From assembly GCF_005049285.1 (NCBI RefSeq), contig NZ_SOSC01000001.1, forward strand, positions 558,001-622,000: a DNA stretch of 64,000 nucleotides, read 5' to 3'. Positions 63,584 to 64,000 of the stretch are shown one piece after another. The notes under the pieces were generated by a model. It saw only the letters and a program-made list of their open reading frames with translations. It had not been told where the DNA came from and ran no database searches. The stretch is from Halorientalis salina. GTDB lineage: Archaea; Halobacteriota; Halobacteria; Halobacteriales; Haloarculaceae. A program made the translations under genes and the position numbers. How positions within the stretch are numbered: the first letter of the stretch is position 1; every line of letters starts with the position of its first letter.

Positions 63584-63602
63584 TGGTTAGTCGGGAGGCG
63601 GT

Positions 63603-64000
63603 CTACTGCTCCTCGCCGCGGACGAACTCGTCGGACCAGAGGCCCTTGTCCTCGTAGAAGTCGGCTGCCGCCGGGTGGAACGGGATATCGGTGTAGGCGT
63701 TCTTGGTCCACGCCTCCCCCTCGGCCATCGGTGCCAGCAGGCCGGTGTCTTCCTGAAGTGCCTCGCGCTGTTCCCACAGCGTCTCGAGGAACGACGTCAG
63801 GGTGTCGTAGTCGTGGTCCTCGCGCACGATGAAGTTGTACGCCAGCGTCGGCGTGCTGAGCGTGTCCGGCGTGTACCCGTAGTCCTCGAACTGGCTCATG
63901 TCGATGTCCGAGACGACGATCGCCGGGTCGTCTTCCAGTTCCGAGACGATCTCTTCGGGCCAGTTCAGCACCCGGAGATCGACGGTGCTTTTCATCTGCT
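63603..64000 (-). CDS. TAXI-family TRAP transporter solute-binding protein (C-terminal part, runs off window)
   Basis: Only the last 130 or so residues are inside the window: DMSQFEDYGYTPDTLSTPTL, NFIVREDHDYDTLTSFLETL and FHPAAADFYEDKGLW, the C-terminal lobe of a TAXI-type extracytoplasmic binding protein. The N-terminus and export signal lie beyond 64000. It supplies the fused permease downstream; the ligand is unknown but is probably an organic acid or amino acid. Confidence 0.85.
   Translation of the reverse strand, partial: QMKSTVDLRVLNWPEEIVSELEDDPAIVVSDIDMSQFEDYGYTPDTLSTPTLAYNFIVREDHDYDTLTSFLETLWEQREALQEDTGLLAPMAEGEAWTKNAYTDIPFHPAAADFYEDKGLWSDEFVRGEEQ

Overview
The window is a piece of a haloarchaeal chromosome (class Halobacteria). 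The evidence is high GC, very acidic predicted proteins, TATA boxes about 26 bases upstream of ATG codons with little or no leader, and family content: an archaeal four-gene succinate dehydrogenase, halocyanin, GatE, MptE, an HTH-10 regulator, a DUF7344 remnant, a secreted BGTF-type surface protein and a TnpB element. The genus cannot be fixed from the sequence; a relative of Haloarcula or Halomicrobium is a guess.

Layout. 1-1262: end of a TnpB (IS1341/IS605-type) element. 1.3-7.3 kb: fused 3-hydroxyacyl-CoA dehydrogenase/enoyl-CoA hydratase, divergent from three tandem, partly near-identical acyl-CoA dehydrogenases. 7.5-11.8 kb: serine acetyltransferase, an AlkA-type glycosylase, a stress protein, and a divergent pair made of a RimK ATP-grasp ligase fused to a retropepsin-like domain and an aspartoacylase-type hydrolase. 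11.9-12.5 kb: a broken DUF7344 gene. 12.9-16.4 kb: sdhCDBA behind a strongly structured upstream region. 16.6-25.3 kb: surface glycoprotein, SRAP protein, amidohydrolase, an abnormal tRNA-like locus with repeats, SCP2-like protein, GlmU-like protein, hydrolase, SDR. 25.3-34.8 kb: CBS protein, HTH-10 regulator, CoxA, halocyanin, GatE. 34.9-41.7 kb: TrmJ, a PAS histidine kinase, and the pterin pair FolP and MptE. 41.9-48.0 kb: quinone reductase, GlcD-like oxidase, thiamine diphosphate (ThDP) decarboxylase, SdpI-like protein, F420 oxidoreductase. 48.0-48.8 kb: an AT-rich gene-free island. 48.8-64.0 kb: a catabolic island with IclR regulator, enoyl-CoA hydratase, 3-hydroxyacyl-CoA dehydrogenase, thiolase, HMG-CoA-synthase-like protein, DUF35 protein, glutaryl-CoA-dehydrogenase-like enzyme, second thiolase, acyl-CoA dehydrogenase, acyl-CoA ligase, a second ThDP decarboxylase and a TAXI-TRAP transporter.

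How the genes work together. The two acyl-CoA clusters encode all steps of a beta-oxidation-type pathway: activation, dehydrogenation, hydration, second dehydrogenation and thiolysis. The right-hand cluster adds uptake (TAXI-TRAP), 2-oxoacid decarboxylation (ThDP enzyme) and glutaryl-CoA-like dehydrogenation, which suggests use of an imported carboxylate under an IclR regulator. SdhCDBA, CoxA and halocyanin belong to the respiratory chain that would take the electrons.

Most interesting points. (1) A thiolase/HMGS-like/DUF35 trio whose HMGS-like member has no cysteine at all and has lost the expected histidine. (2) A RimK-retropepsin fusion divergent from an M14-type hydrolase. (3) A tRNA-like locus with a good acceptor stem, D arm and T loop but no foldable anticodon arm, followed by repeated 3'-end copies. 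(4) Large near-identical direct repeats: three acyl-CoA dehydrogenases, and two ThDP enzymes about 13 kb apart. No rRNA gene or CRISPR array was seen.
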